Notes: generated from the sequence alone by a model not told the origin. Shown: positions 1 to 11,271, numbered from the stretch's first letter. The stretch is DNA of 64,000 nucleotides from Rugalucina vietnamica (GCA_964017185.1 OZ024869.1:65887431-65951430), one strand, 5' to 3'. A program made the numbers and translations.

Positions 1-950
1 CTGACCACTCCAACATTTTATTGCAATAATTACTACAGAATGAATCAAAGCCACCTGTTATCAGCAGGAAGCCTCAAAACCGCACTTCCTTATCTAACCC
101 GAGTTAGCACCTAGTTTCTCGGGTAACCGCACTTAATTTTATAAGAGGATGTTCTCAGCATGAATGGCAAAGGTTTTTTCCCCTGGTTTTCGCCCCTATT
201 TTGACATTTCAATTAATATTCATGAATATGCTAATGAGATGCGTTTCATATTGACCCATGACATCAATATATTTGTCATATATTGTTTTACTGGTGCAAA
301 GTTGCCATAATGATAGCTTTGGTCAGCAATTTGTTTATTTATGGATTTTAAAACCGTTTTTCAGCCATTTCTAATGTTTTCATTAATATTCATGAATATG
401 CAAATTACAAAATTTGCATTCCTTACCAAAGGATCTAAAGGCTATATCTATGTTTTACAGTCAGACCAGATACAGTGGTCTAGGACTTGTTACAGTGGAA
501 ATATGATCACTTTAGTATGTACAATAAGAAAAGCCCACACCCCTGCCCTCTCCGCACCCCCACCTCAGCCTTTTAACTTTAAAGATTTTTTTTTATTCAT
601 TGAAGACCTTCTGATCATTATAAAATGTTATTTTATTATTTTGTAGCAGTTTGGAATCTTAAACATATATAATTTGCAGCAATTGATGTTTTTCTTAATT
701 TTGGCGGCCATCTTGGAAATATGCAAATTAGATGGTGAAGGAGACATTTCTCAGCTTGCCAACATTGGATTTTGGATTCAGCATACCCGAATACCCCTAA
801 AAATGATCTCAAACCCTTTTCCTCACAAAATGCCTGTACCTTCATAACGAAGCGTCTTTTCTCATTTTCTGTCTCTTTTAACAAAGATATAACGCCTATG
901 ACAGAACTTTCTGACCCACCCTCGTACATCAGTTTTTGGTCTTATACTGA
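1..950. other. AT-rich intergenic sequence, no gene seen
   Basis: No supported gene. A 19-bp direct repeat (ATTAATATTCATGAATATG) occurs at 212-230 and 382-400 within loosely similar surroundings, so this may be an old duplicated repeat fragment. The short reading frames here have no recognisable domain. Confidence 0.5.
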
Positions 951-1195
951 AAAGGTACAAGTAGACAAAGATCAGGAAAAGGCGCAATCAGAAAAAAGAT
1001 TCCCACTCCAAAAACCGAGGTGGGAAAAAACCAAACTAACAATCAGGTACTTTATACCATGAAACATATCGTAAGCCGAATGAGCAGCTATTTTCCCAAC
1101 AGGTGGCCATTCAATTACCTTAACTTAACTAAAAATATAAAAACATACATAAGGCGCCAACAGCACAAAAAATTTTAAACACCAAGACATAAAAC
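951..1195 (-). repeat. Family A retroelement 3' end, 5'-truncated copy
   Basis: Reverse-complement copy of the 3' untranslated part of a dispersed family found at least seven times in this window; the longest copy is 40086-41194. Shared landmarks on the minus strand are a GGTGGGAA block, the phrase GCTCATTCGGCTTACGATATG, and a 3' end at TACTTGTACC. Copies share the 3' end and are truncated to different lengths at the 5' end, the signature of target-primed reverse transcription. Confidence 0.8.
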
Positions 1196-1682
1196 AATGT
1201 TCAGTTGATCATCCTTATCATGAGTGTGTTGAATAATTTTGACGTACCAGAATCAGCAATATATGATAGTTGATTAAATGTTCAATGAAGATACATGTAC
1301 AACCCATCAAAACCAATGCCAATGCATTGTTTTGTCAAATAATGATAATGTCAATGCATTTTTTTTTTTATAAACTAGCTAATGCCAATGCGAATGCCAA
1401 TGCTCCAAATAAGTTTTAATACTAATGACAATGCATTACTTTGCTAACTAATGCTGCCCAAGACTGATACAAGTACTGTATACACCGCATATAGGAAAGC
1501 AAGTGTACAGAGGAAAAATATTATGACACTCTAAATTGGAGCATGTGTTGTCTATCGCAGTGAATCATTGTCAGATAAGTCCTTTCAATATGTATATTAT
1601 TTACGCAATTTACTTGAAGATAGATAATTTTTGGCTGCGGTATTGATGGATAGTTCGTTTTAACCTATCAATGTTTTTGCGC

Positions 1683-3353
1683 TTAAACTGCAAATGGCAA
1701 AGGGTCGACAGCTGCTGGCTGAGACATGTTACGCAAATGGACTTCATTTTCGTACAATGTATAGCCCAGCTGTGTCAATAGGTCAGAGCATTCACTGTCA
1801 CAAATTCTAACATTGTCCCATGATAAACTGTTTCTGTAGCTGTATGGATGGAAACCTCTCTGATCAGTGTACTGCCCCGTGTCTATGGAGCCATTTATCA
1901 ATTCAGATTGTTCCTTAGATAATTCAAATCTTGCAAAGTCATTTAGCACATGCATTCTGTTCTGGAGAATGTTTCCCAGATTTTCATACTGTATGAATTT
2001 AACTCGTCCAGGAAACTTTGCTTGGAGAATTTTACCCGATTTTAAATCAATCATCATTCTCTCACACATGACCTTGCTATCATTTCTGACAAATTCTGCC
2101 TTTGTTTTATCATTTCGACCAAACCAAGAAGTCTTAAGGTGTGAATTAAGGATTCCTCGTGGGTCACGAAATAAATGTATTATTTTCAGCTTCTTATTAC
2201 GTTCTAACAAAATATCGAGATTATCAATCGTCATTCTAAGAAGCTTAATGACTCTGTGTTTAGAGGACGTACATGTCGACGTGGTGGCACGTAGGCAGCT
2301 TATGAAAGTTGTGTTGTTCTTTTGTGCACAAGCATTGTAGTTCTTCCAGCCGTATCCTTTGCGAAAAATCCAGTCGTGTTTCTGAGTCGAAAATTCTTCG
2401 AAGTTTTTATCGAATAAGTAACCAGAAAAGTTGTAAAATTTGCAGTCCAAAAAGCTTTGCAGGAAATTAAGAACGGCAGTCGGTGATATGCTTTCGTCTG
2501 GATCGACATCCGAAATGTTTACGCAGTGTGGACGATAGTAATGGCAAAGAGAGTTGTTACCTTTGTAAAACTGAAACTTTGCAATTCCCCATAATGGTTC
2601 AAATAGATAAAATGTGTCCAACCGGTGCCCGAACAGTTTTCCAATTATGGTCGAGCCACTCCTCATATATGCACTCAGTATAAGGTCTGTATTCCCAAAA
2701 GATTCTGAATCGTTGAACGTCGTTGATTGATTATGTGTTACCTCATTGTTCAATCCTGAAGATCCGTTGTTGTCTTGCGAAATGGAGGGACGCTTCGTGG
2801 TTTTGAAAGAAGCAAACCTATTGTCTTTTCCGTTAACTTCTCGGTCATGATCAAAACCAAACAGCTTGGTTACTGGAGAACGGATTGTTTCTGCTTTATA
2901 TTGGTACGGTGCATATGTCGATGTAATTAAATGATTTAATGTTCGTTCTGCGTCTCCTCCATTGACCGTAAATCCGTCGCCATAACTCAAAGTAGCTGGT
3001 ATTGGAAGCGATGAAAGTGTATTAAACTTGTAGAAAAGAAGGAGGATAAAACAAGCACATGTTAACGTTGCAAAGCTTTTCAGTTTATTTAGCATATACC
3101 ACAAAACACACGCACAATTTTTCCAAGGTAAAACCATATTGTTCATAGATGTTTTAATATAATTAATACACCTATATGAAAATGTTTTATATAGATACAC
3201 TAAGAAATCACTATACGTATCTCGGTGTTGTGAAATGGACTTTCTAAGATAAGATCTTTCAAAACGACATGCTGAGGAAATATAACGATTTATTGTAGCT
3301 ATTGTTCCGCGATCCAGGGGCCTGCATCTGCTGCTTTGTTCATTTTCCAACAA
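1683..3353 (-). CDS. Carbohydrate sulfotransferase, CHST1/CHST3-like (Golgi type II membrane protein)
   Basis: Predicted Golgi enzyme transferring sulfate from PAPS to the 6-hydroxyl of Gal, GalNAc or GlcNAc in glycans. The open frame gives 556 aa. A hydrophobic anchor at about residues 93-109 follows a short basic stretch, so the true start is probably Met70, Met73 or Met87 rather than Met1; that gives about 470-487 aa, somewhat longer than vertebrate CHST1 (about 411). The 5'-phosphosulfate loop is RSGST (231-235), followed by the family's FEPLW (251-255). The 3'-phosphate motif is RDPRGILNS (396-404), followed by YENL (456-459) and a C-terminal Cys-rich segment ending in QLGY (528-531). 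A long stem (about 110-220) and several NxS/T sites fit a lumenal glycoprotein. The frame is uninterrupted, so the catalytic part is a single exon. The acceptor sugar cannot be decided from sequence. Confidence 0.85.
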   Translation of the reverse strand: MLENEQSSRCRPLDRGTIATINRYISSACRFERSYLRKSISQHRDTYSDFLVYLYKTFSYRCINYIKTSMNNMVLPWKNCACVLWYMLNKLKSFATLTCACFILLLFYKFNTLSSLPIPATLSYGDGFTVNGGDAERTLNHLITSTYAPYQYKAETIRSPVTKLFGFDHDREVNGKDNRFASFKTTKRPSISQDNNGSSGLNNEVTHNQSTTFNDSESFGNTDLILSAYMRSGSTIIGKLFGHRLDTFYLFEPLWGIAKFQFYKGNNSLCHYYRPHCVNISDVDPDESISPTAVLNFLQSFLDCKFYNFSGYLFDKNFEEFSTQKHDWIFRKGYGWKNYNACAQKNNTTFISCLRATTSTCTSSKHRVIKLLRMTIDNLDILLERNKKLKIIHLFRDPRGILNSHLKTSWFGRNDKTKAEFVRNDSKVMCERMMIDLKSGKILQAKFPGRVKFIQYENLGNILQNRMHVLNDFARFELSKEQSELINGSIDTGQYTDQRGFHPYSYRNSLSWDNVRICDSECSDLLTQLGYTLYENEVHLRNMSQPAAVDPLPFAV

Positions 3354-3384
3354 TAAATTGTCCGTAAAACACCACTATACCATA

Positions 3385-3545
3385 AAAATAGAGTATCATT
3401 TATCATTTTGTTCAAATAGAATGTCATTTATTTTATTAAAATAAAATGTCATTTATCTTTTCATTAAAAAAAAATGTCATTTATTTTTTTTTCCACAAAA
3501 TAGAATGTCATTTACTTGTATTAAAAAGAATGTCATTTATATTTT
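3385..3545. repeat. AT-rich minisatellite, ~30-bp unit
   Basis: Five imperfect units each contain (A)ATGTCATTTAT followed by a T-rich or A-rich spacer. It lies just upstream of the sulfotransferase reading frame. Confidence 0.75.
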
Positions 3546-3819
3546 ATCAACTATGTTATATATTATAATATATTCAGTCATACCACATAAGGTGGAACAA
3601 TATCTTTCAGTCGTCAGTCGATTTTTTTTTAAGAAATTAGAAAATTGTACAAGTTGTACAAGATTTGAATGCTATCTATATGCAATAATAAAACTTAATA
3701 TTAGTTATTTAGCTTGCCTTTGGGTTCGTGAGGTCTTTAAACATGAATGTGTTGCGGTTTTTGATCTATGAAACTGTACTGTCTCCCTTTGATTTAAATT
3801 TATTACGAATCGATTTCAT

Positions 3820-4002
3820 CAGGAAAATATGTCCGTGTAATGTATACCCCTCATACCCCACTTTTATATAGCAAAACTTTGATACGCAGGGGTATATCTA
3901 TTTTTTTTTCTTATTTTTGCTCTAAAACATAGATTGTGGGTACTCGTTAGAACCACAATGTATGTTTTGAGCCAAAAAAATAAATAAATAAAAAAAAAAA
4001 AA

Positions 4003-4034
<32 letters not shown>

Positions 4035-4110
4035 GAAAAATATTTTTAAAAAAATCTAGTGAAAATTTTCAATTTTTATAACTTAGGAAAATACAGTTTT
4101 TTTTTCATGT
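3820..4110 (+). repeat. Hairpin (MITE-like) repeat family H1, copy 1, hairpin lost
   Basis: Matches copies at 12515-12800 and 36010-36260. Landmarks are CATCAGGAAAA, CCCCACTTTTA, then ACATAGATTGTGGGT and GTTAGAACC. In this copy the central GC-rich palindrome is deleted (GTTAGAACC runs directly into ACAATGTATG), and an A-rich tract of more than 40 bases has expanded at about 3980-4035. Confidence 0.7.
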
Positions 4111-4992
4111 GCGTGTTTTCGTTATGTGACTGTTTTTTTTTTTTTTCTTTTAATTTTGTCGCGGATTTTGGGGACCCTGCAGTTACGATACGCACAGTTT
4201 AAAGACTAATTTAATTGCGCGTATCTGAATCAGAGTTTTAGTGCTTAATTGAATACGCGTAATTACGCGTAATTGATTCTCATTATTAATTGGCTGTCGG
4301 TTATCACGTGCGTATTACGTGTGTATTTTACGGGTTTACTTATCAATATGTGCAACCTTACTCATACTTATTTTTGGATGCATAAGTTTTTTTCATTTAA
4401 TTTTAGTCTCGCCCCCTAAACCGCCAACATTTCATCATTGGCAGTCTTCATTAGATTGATGGTTGTTTTCAGGGTGTGTATTGACCATATCACCATAATA
4501 CCAGTTGCGAAAAAAACCTAATAGAGTTTTTCGCTCATGTGTCAATGATAAACCCGCTTTATGCAGTCTTAATTTTCGTTTCGAAGACTGTGTAATTGGA
4601 TGTCATGAGACACTGTACTATCTATGGTTATTAGTGCGACATGTATTTCATACTTAACTTTGACATATAACTTTGGCATATATATCTATTTATTTCAACA
4701 TCTTCTCCGCTGTCTCAGTGCTGAACTTGAAAGTCAAAAATGTTTTGTAAATTCTTGCAAATGCTACTTTAATACTTTCTCAGTTGTCTGCCAAACCTTA
4801 TCATTAACATATTTAATCAGTAGTCTGTACGTTATATGATTGTTTAAGATTGTGCTATCTATACTTAAGACATAGAAAACGTAGCATACATTTATTTTCA
4901 TTGAATATGCCGTTGTACTGTACTGTCGCCATTGTATATATGTAATGTATGTTTCCTCATGGGCTTTATAGCCTTTTGGACTTGTGAAATAA
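4111..4992. other. AT-rich sequence, no gene seen
   Basis: Low-complexity T-runs followed by unique AT-rich DNA. The only long frame (4624-4839) has no recognisable domain. Confidence 0.4.
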
Positions 4993-5003
4993 ACTACTTA
5001 CTC

Positions 5004-5044
<41 letters not shown>
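4993..5044. repeat. (ACTT)n microsatellite
   Basis: About a dozen tandem ACTT units, with one early imperfect unit. Confidence 0.95.
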
Positions 5045-5491
5045 TGTAAAATTTCCACGCAGCCGATTTCTACCTATAGAAAGGTGTCAACATAATGTCG
5101 CGGCATATTTCAAAAAATGATTAAACATTCTCACTTTCCGCTAAAATGCCGTTGAGTAAACCAAATCAATTTAATAAGTCCAAATCTTTAAATTCCGCAC
5201 TGAATTCGGCTCTTTTCATTAAAATATTTTCTTTAATTAAACATGATTTAAACTGAATCTATTTCTTTCTTTCTTTCTTTACTGAATATCTTTCCCTCTT
5301 TATTTATCAAATCACTGACTTAATTGGTTACCAGTGCTCGTATTAAACATACTAAAATGATTAAAAGTTCTCAATGTGAAGTAATACTTTCATTAAAGAA
5401 GATGCGTTTAGAAAGTCCAAATCTTTAAAGTCCACACCGAATTCAGCTCTTTTCATAGAATACGATATTTATCAAACAAATTAATTAAATT

Positions 5492-5527
<36 letters not shown>

Positions 5528-5713
5528 ATACAAAGCGTACTTTTGCGAAAACACGCGCGCTGATTAAATATATGTACGATTTTCACGCAACCGATTTCTA
5601 CCTATAAAAAGGACATGTATGTCGCGGCATATTAAATGATCAAAAGTTCTCACTTTCAGCTAAACTGCCGTTGAGTAAAGCAAATCAGTTTAGTTAGTCC
5701 AAACCTTTAACAC
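5045..5713 (+). repeat. Direct repeats of a ~250-bp unit with TTTC microsatellites
   Basis: A block beginning with TTTC/TTCACGCA(A/G)CCGATTTCTACC and ending in a GAATTCGGCTCTTTTCAT phrase occurs at about 5045-5225. It is partial at about 5350-5455 and repeats at about 5575-5707. (TTTC)n tracts at about 5263-5281 and 5486-5526 separate the units. The third unit is interrupted by the foldback element at 5714-7472, after which the phrase resumes at about 7475. Confidence 0.7.
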
Positions 5714-7472
5714 GGGGACCCAACTGTTAATCGTGATTATTGATGCGACGTGGAATGTTAATGCATGCCATTATGAAGTTTCGTATGCGTCGGCGAGTTC
5801 GTTACGAATGCGACGTTCCACATCCTCTGTCCTTGGACGGTAAGTACCACATGTTTTGCTCTCGTGAAAATAAACAAAGCCGAGTTTACAAAATCGGCGT
5901 CCACTATGATCTTCAAAATTCCTCTATATTCCCACTTGCAGTCAATTGGAATACTTACGGCACTTGTGTTTTTCAGCTAATGGTTTATAAAGTTGACAGG
6001 TAGATGCAAGATTGCCACGAATACACATTACATTCTTTAAGTCCTTTTGTTTTTCTAATTCTTGGTCGTAAACTAAGAAGTATAACACAGTCCTAGGGGT
6101 GTGTTTATTGAAATGTGTATCAAAATGGCTTTGTAAATGCACATTTATCTACTAAGCGTGAAAAAACAGTAACTTAAAGATAAGCATCTTTTGTATGCAT
6201 CGAAGATGAAGGTACGTACTACTAGAATGAGTCATGGAAGAATTAGCATTTTGTTGTGCCCTTACAAAAGTTATTTACGTCAATGCAAAAGCATAATTTG
6301 TGCTTTTATCAAGCGCAATATTGCATGGTGTATTGTTTCCTTGTAAGTTACATGTACTTTGTTGAGCGAGCTTCAAAGCATGTGCCACTTTTATTTTGAA
6401 TGAGGTCACAGAGTGGTTTTCTGATATAGCTTTGTCAACATTCGAGTGACTTCTTGCCTCGAAACAGCAAATCATTTTCGGGCATATCAGTGACATACAT
6501 GTATGTAATATGTTTTCTAACATTAAATGACCACTAAGGCTTAACCAGATAATATTTGATCATTTAATATCGGTGGCTCCATGCATTTTTGATAAGCGGG
6601 GGTGGGGGTGGGGGTGGGGAGAGAAAACAAAAGAATTAAAGGGATTTGTGAGGGTTTTAGGTGTGGTTGTCAGTCAGTTTTCCATGGGAATGATGTGTTG
6701 TACAAGAACAGCGATCAACTATGGTTATTTTATTGCAGTTAGAAGAGTCTTTCGGGAGTCTTTCGGGAGCCCTTTGAACCCTCGGCCTCAGGCTAAAACA
6801 ACTTTCTCCAGCCTCTGCAAATGTTAATACAGTATAAAAACATGGTTGACCCCTTTAACATGTATCTAGAAACTATTAATTGAAGTAAATGCATCACTGT
6901 CTCCATATTTGCTATTTTATTTTACTGATTCATGGGTCTCAATCTTCCACGATGCATTTCTGTGTCGCATATTAAATTTTAACAAAATCTACGATGCATA
7001 CAAGAGATGCTTATCTTACTGTTTTTCACGCTCAGTAAATAAGTCTGCATTTACAAAGCCATTTGGATACATATTTCAATAAAGACACCACAAGACTGTG
7101 TTATACTTCTTAGTTTACGGTCAAGAATTACAAAAACAAAAGGACTTTAAGAATGTAATGAGTTTTCGTGGCAATCTTGTATCTACCTGTCAACTTTATA
7201 AACCATTACCTGAAAAACACAAGTGCCGTAAGTATTCCAATTGACTCCAGGTGGGAACATAGAAGATTTTTGCAGATCATAGTGGACGCCGATTTTGTAA
7301 ACTCGGCTTTATTTATTTTCACAAGAGCAAAACATGTGGTACTTACCGTCCAAGGACAGAGGATGTGGAACGTCGCATTCGTAACGAACTCGCCGACGCA
7401 TACGAAACTTCATAATAGCATGCATTAACATTCCACGTCGCATCAATAATCACGATTAACAGTTGGGTCCCC
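5714..7472. mobile_element. Foldback element 1 (long terminal inverted repeats, ~490 bp arms)
   Basis: The left arm, 5714 to about 6210, starts GGGGACCCAACTG. The right arm, about 6987 to 7472, is its inverted copy and ends CAGTTGGGTCCCC. Arm similarity is high along the whole length. The ~780-bp centre contains a G-rich run (GGGGTGGGGGTGG at about 6599) and no recognisable transposase. It sits inside one unit of a direct repeat, which confirms insertion. No clear target-site duplication was seen. Probably a non-autonomous DNA transposon. Confidence 0.85.
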
Positions 7473-7861
7473 GCATTGAATTCGGCTCTTTTCATTAAAA
7501 TATAATTATAAAATTTTGTCGTAAAACGGAAAAAGTGTCATTCTTAACATTTTGTATGGTTTTCCTATTCATTTCTATACATCTCTCGATAGTAATTTTA
7601 CAGGCAAACGCTCGGGTACTTCTGTAAAATTGCGCTAGTGAAGACAATTGTTTGCTATGCGAAACTATCCGAAAGAGCTAGTGTGACGTAGCCCTTATGA
7701 GCAACACACAAAAATCTGTCAAGGGATATTTATTTCATAGCAATTGACGGAGACTTACCGCTAGTGTTAACAATAAATATTTCCGCGGTATCACTAAGTG
7801 ATAAGGCCTTTAGTCTAGGGCATGCCTTTTTTCATAGTAAATGAGAAACACATTGGATTTC

Positions 7862-7908
<47 letters not shown>

Positions 7909-7961
7909 TTGTTGTTGTTGTTTTTTTTTTCAAAATGCTATGAAATTTCAAATCGATCAAG
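7473..7961. other. 3' flank of sulfotransferase gene A, with poly-T tract
   Basis: Resumed direct-repeat unit, then sequence also present downstream of gene B (the TATCACTAAGTGATAAGG and CTAGGGCATGCCTTTT phrases, near 43990-44040). The long poly-T at about 7863-7907 is A-rich on the coding strand. A minus-strand AATAAA (TTTATT on plus) lies near 7730 and could be the polyadenylation signal of gene A. Confidence 0.55.
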
Positions 7962-8792
7962 TTATTTATAGAATTTTTCGTAACCAAATAGAAGATAATC
8001 TAAATCGTATATAGATTCTAATTTTGAAATTTTATAATAAGGTACATCTTTATAGAACTGTTCAACTACTTCTGAACTTTTCCTTTGCCTGTATCCAGTT
8101 TCCTCCCTTTTTGGAATAGTAACAGCATTTTCTGCACCAATTCTTTCTAGAATGATGGTCATATCATCGTCATAATTTTCTAAACTAGCAACAAAATCAT
8201 ACCTTAGCTTGCAAGGGTTGCATAGTTTGTATATTTGCCGATTTGGTTTTGCGAACCCTTTGCTCTCAAGTAAACCGTCTACATATTCATTAAAAGTTGG
8301 CTTGGTCGAGTTCTTCTTGAATTTTGCAAACAAACCATTTGGTTTGTTGTCTCTGTAGGCCGACACTACTCTTTCAAGTGGGTGCCGTACAAACATGACT
8401 GATGTGTACGCCTTTAAACGGGGAATGACGTCTTTAATGAAGTTTGGTTTGCTCTTTGCGAAAAAATCGCCAGTTAAATGTCTAGCTATCGCCGTTTTTA
8501 TTTTCCCAGTATCAGTTTCATTTGTGAGGTCATTTAAGATATAGAAAATTCTCTGAAGGTTTGTGCCCCCAACCTTAGCAGCTTTGCATCCGTATACCTT
8601 ATAGCGATCAGACACCAGTAGCATCGGTGGAATGTCTGCGGGAGTTAATTTATCAAAAGACACTGGTTTCCATAATTCATCGCAGATTCTGTTTGTCAAC
8701 TTTGTTCGTTGTTCCATCGTCATATTTGGTATTCTATGGACGTACATCCGTTTATCTATCGACAAATTTGTAGACCTGTGACCAAGTATCTC
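7962..8792 (-). CDS. Sulfotransferase gene A, exon 3 (catalytic domain), HNK-1ST/CHST8-14-like
   Basis: Last coding exon of a predicted Golgi carbohydrate sulfotransferase (Sulfotransfer_2 family) that uses PAPS. The acceptor is CCATTCCAG before GAG at 8792; it joins exon 2 in phase 0 and adds nine residues before the longest plain open frame. The exon encodes 276 aa of a 325-aa protein. The 5'-phosphosulfate site is CKAAKVGGTNLQR, where the family's usual Pro is Ala. The 3'-phosphate site is FVRHPLERVVSAYRDN. A downstream CNPC followed by YDFVASLENYDDD fits the family's C-terminal signature. Total length is near the short end for the family. A paralogue with the same structure lies at 44271-62225 (gene B). 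Target sugar unknown. Confidence 0.9.
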   Translation of the reverse strand, partial: EILGHRSTNLSIDKRMYVHRIPNMTMEQRTKLTNRICDELWKPVSFDKLTPADIPPMLLVSDRYKVYGCKAAKVGGTNLQRIFYILNDLTNETDTGKIKTAIARHLTGDFFAKSKPNFIKDVIPRLKAYTSVMFVRHPLERVVSAYRDNKPNGLFAKFKKNSTKPTFNEYVDGLLESKGFAKPNRQIYKLCNPCKLRYDFVASLENYDDDMTIILERIGAENAVTIPKREETGYRQRKSSEVVEQFYKDVPYYKISKLESIYDLDYLLFGYEKFYK

Positions 8793-9201
8793 CTGGAATG
8801 GTTTGAAACGTTTAATTATTATCTATTTTATTTCAATTGTTATAAACGCGTTCTAGAAGACACAGGTGTTGGCGTTATGGGGTCAAACATGGTGGATGAA
8901 ACTAAAGAACCCGGGAAAAACACCGAACATGGACGGGCAAGCATAATATCTCCTGCTTTGTACTGAGATTTAACATCTTGTTTTCTTACTATTTTGTCAA
9001 TCTATCTGAAAGTGCAAATTGAACCCGTCGGTGGTCAACGTAAAATAAAAAGTTGAATTATATCTGGTGGTCATTTTGAGCGTTTCCTGTTAATATTAGT
9101 TTTCGCGATATTCACTGAGGAGAAAGGTACGGTACTTAGACTTTGCGTGGATTTTCTTGAATTTACAGCACTATAGTCTGGCTTTCGTTGCCGCTCTAAA
9201 A

Positions 9202-9247
9202 GGGCTACTGATGAGGGTTCATTACCCGGAATTGCGCAATCTAGTCC
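9202..9247 (+). ncRNA. Type I hammerhead ribozyme motif, one core change
   Basis: Stem I is GGGCTA (9202-9207) with TAGTCC (9242-9247). The core is CTGATGA (9208-9214). Stem II is GGGT/ACCC with a 5-nt loop. The second core block reads GGA instead of GAA (A13 to G). Stem III is the palindrome ATTGCGCAAT (9231-9240), with A15.1-U16.1 kept and H17 = C. Geometry is otherwise exact; the A13 change probably impairs cleavage. Confidence 0.75.
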
Positions 9248-9571
9248 ATACTATCTTCCTTTGACTATTTTACTGCTTCCAAAGGATACAAACCTTTTAT
9301 TTTATTTGCTTTTATTGTGTTGGTGTTGTGTCGTGTGGCGGCTCTCAAAAGTATCCCCGTACATCATACATAGTGAAGATTATATTTTTTTTCGATCCTT
9401 TGCGATCAGTAATGTGGTATTCAGAGTGTTCAAACACTTACGTTTAGGAACATAATTCTTATCATTTTTCAATTATTTGGCCCCGTTGAGGAATGTGTCT
9501 TTGATTTAGACTTCTCGTGCATTTTCTTGAAATTGCAGCATTATAGTCTGTCTTTCGTTGCCGGTTTAAAA

Positions 9572-9617
9572 GGGCTACTGATGAGATTTCATAACCCAAA
9601 ATTGCGCAATATGGTCC
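9572..9617 (+). ncRNA. Decayed hammerhead motif, second unit
   Basis: Stem I GGGCTA (9572-9577) pairs with TGGTCC (9612-9617), core CTGATGA is at 9578, and the ATTGCGCAAT stem III is intact. Stem II carries two mismatches that look like G-to-A/C-to-T decay, and G12 is A. Probably inactive. Confidence 0.65.
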
Positions 9618-11271
9618 ATACTATCTTCCTTTGAATATTTTAACTGCTTCCAAAGGATCCGGACCTTTTATTTTATTTATTAATTATCAAAGGCTTATTA
9701 CAAAAATCAAAGAATGTCAGGCTATCAGTTTTTTGCCCTTGAATGTCTACCCGAAATGATAGTTGGAAAAATAAACCGTTTCAATGCAATCGCTTGTGTC
9801 CCATTTGATCGGTGGTAAAAACGAAAGTAGAATCTGGGCAAACCCATGCTAGAGTGCCATAACTGTGCCGTTGCAAGTTTTGAGTAACCAATGTTCGTTC
9901 AAGTAAGTTACATCACCACACCATTTGCTTTTTAGAAATAAGGCTTTCCTCTCAACACTGAGATCGATTTTCTACCGGTGGTTAACTTGATATTGCGGTG
10001 GTCGTATTGATCAATGGGAATTGCATGGAAAATGTTCGTTTTAAGAGAAACCAGCAAACTGCAACTAATTTTCATCAATGTTGCTCTAATAAACATATAT
10101 TCCTATGAAAAATGAAAACTTGTTGTTATTTTTTTTTTTAACTCAAATATCATTTTATATTAAATTACGGAGATTACCGAGTGTTTCCGAAGATGTTTCT
10201 GTAAAGTTTATTTTCATTTGGTCGATTTCAGAATGTGTCTCCATTAATTTTATCCTGTCTCCTAACAGAAAATGACACTAAAGTTGCATTTTTCTGGCTT
10301 TCTCTCATTATATAGTAAAATTGAAGTTTGACGGGGGTCAAGAGAAAAAATCAATAATTGATGTAATTATGTAAATTAAAAGTCAAAAATGCTAAATTCT
10401 AACAAAAATCAATAAGATAAACCATTATTTTATGATAGGCAAGGTAAGTATTCGTAAATTTAAATTTAGTTCATAAATAGATACTAGTATTTAATATATA
10501 TATATATATATAATTAAAAGAAATTCCAAAGTTAACATGGAGAACTGTCCGTAATGGAGTATTAAAGATTACATTATTATCCCCATTAATCAACACGACC
10601 ACAGCAATATCAAGTTGACCACCGGTAGAAAATTGATAAAAGCGTCGAAAGGAAAACTCGAATATTTTTTAAAATTATGTCTGTCTTAAACTAATTTCGA
10701 CGACCATTGTCTACTAAAAGCTTGCAACGGCTCAATTAAGGCATTTAACAATGAGTGTGTTAGTCCAGATTCTACTTTCGTTTTCACCACAGATCAAAGA
10801 GGACAAAAGCGATTGCAGTGAAACGATTTTTTCAACTACCACTTCGCGTAGACATTCAACGGCAAAAACCTGATGGCCTGACATTCTTTGAATTTATAAT
10901 AAGCCTTTGATAGAAAATTATAGTGCCTTTCTCCTCAGTGAATCTTTCGAAAACTAATAACAGTAAACGCTCAAAACGACCACCGGTGGTCAGTTTGCAC
11001 TTTACCGGACGTGTGTTTTACTCGATACTTTTTATTTGGTTGATGCTAGTCCGATGGCTGGGAAAAAGCTATAGTCATATGGCTCTCTTTATGCGTGTTG
11101 TAACATTTTCGTGAGGTTTGTACTGTACTTTATCCCGCCCTGTTCCTGGGATGGGGTTTTAAATTTGATTATACAATATATGTACCTTCTATTCTTTTTT
11201 CACCACATATCCATTTTCGATCGTACGTGTTAACAAATATCAAGTCCTTATTATCATCAACATCAACTTAC

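Larger units (their letters stand above)
9137..9680 (+). mobile_element. Retrozyme-like repeat R370, subfamily 2, dimeric copy with two hammerhead motifs
   Basis: A ~370-bp unit is present about 1.5 times: TTAGACTT near 9137 and again near 9507, and CTGATGAG at 9208 and 9578, exactly 370 bp apart. Each unit begins just upstream of a hammerhead ribozyme motif. The interior (about 9300-9450, GTTGTGTCGTGTGGCGGC and following) matches the interior of the 18.45-kb copy, so both belong to one family. It interrupts the left arm of foldback element 2. There is no open reading frame. Tandem dimers of a few hundred bp, each with a type I hammerhead, are the known architecture of animal retrozymes, which move through circular RNA; mobilisation here is inference. 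Confidence 0.75.
9009..11003. mobile_element. Foldback element 2 (~420-bp inverted arms), in intron 2 of gene A
   Basis: Ends are AAAGTGCAAA (9009) and TTTGCACTTT (11003). The right arm runs about 10582-11003. The left arm is about 9009-10018 but is split by a ~540-bp retrozyme-like insertion (9137-9680). Landmarks in both arms are the CCACCGGTGGTC palindrome near the tip, GAATGTCAGGC, and CGAAAGTAGAATCT. The AT-rich loop (10019-10581) has a (TA)n tract near 10497 and no coding potential. No convincing target-site duplication. Confidence 0.8.
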
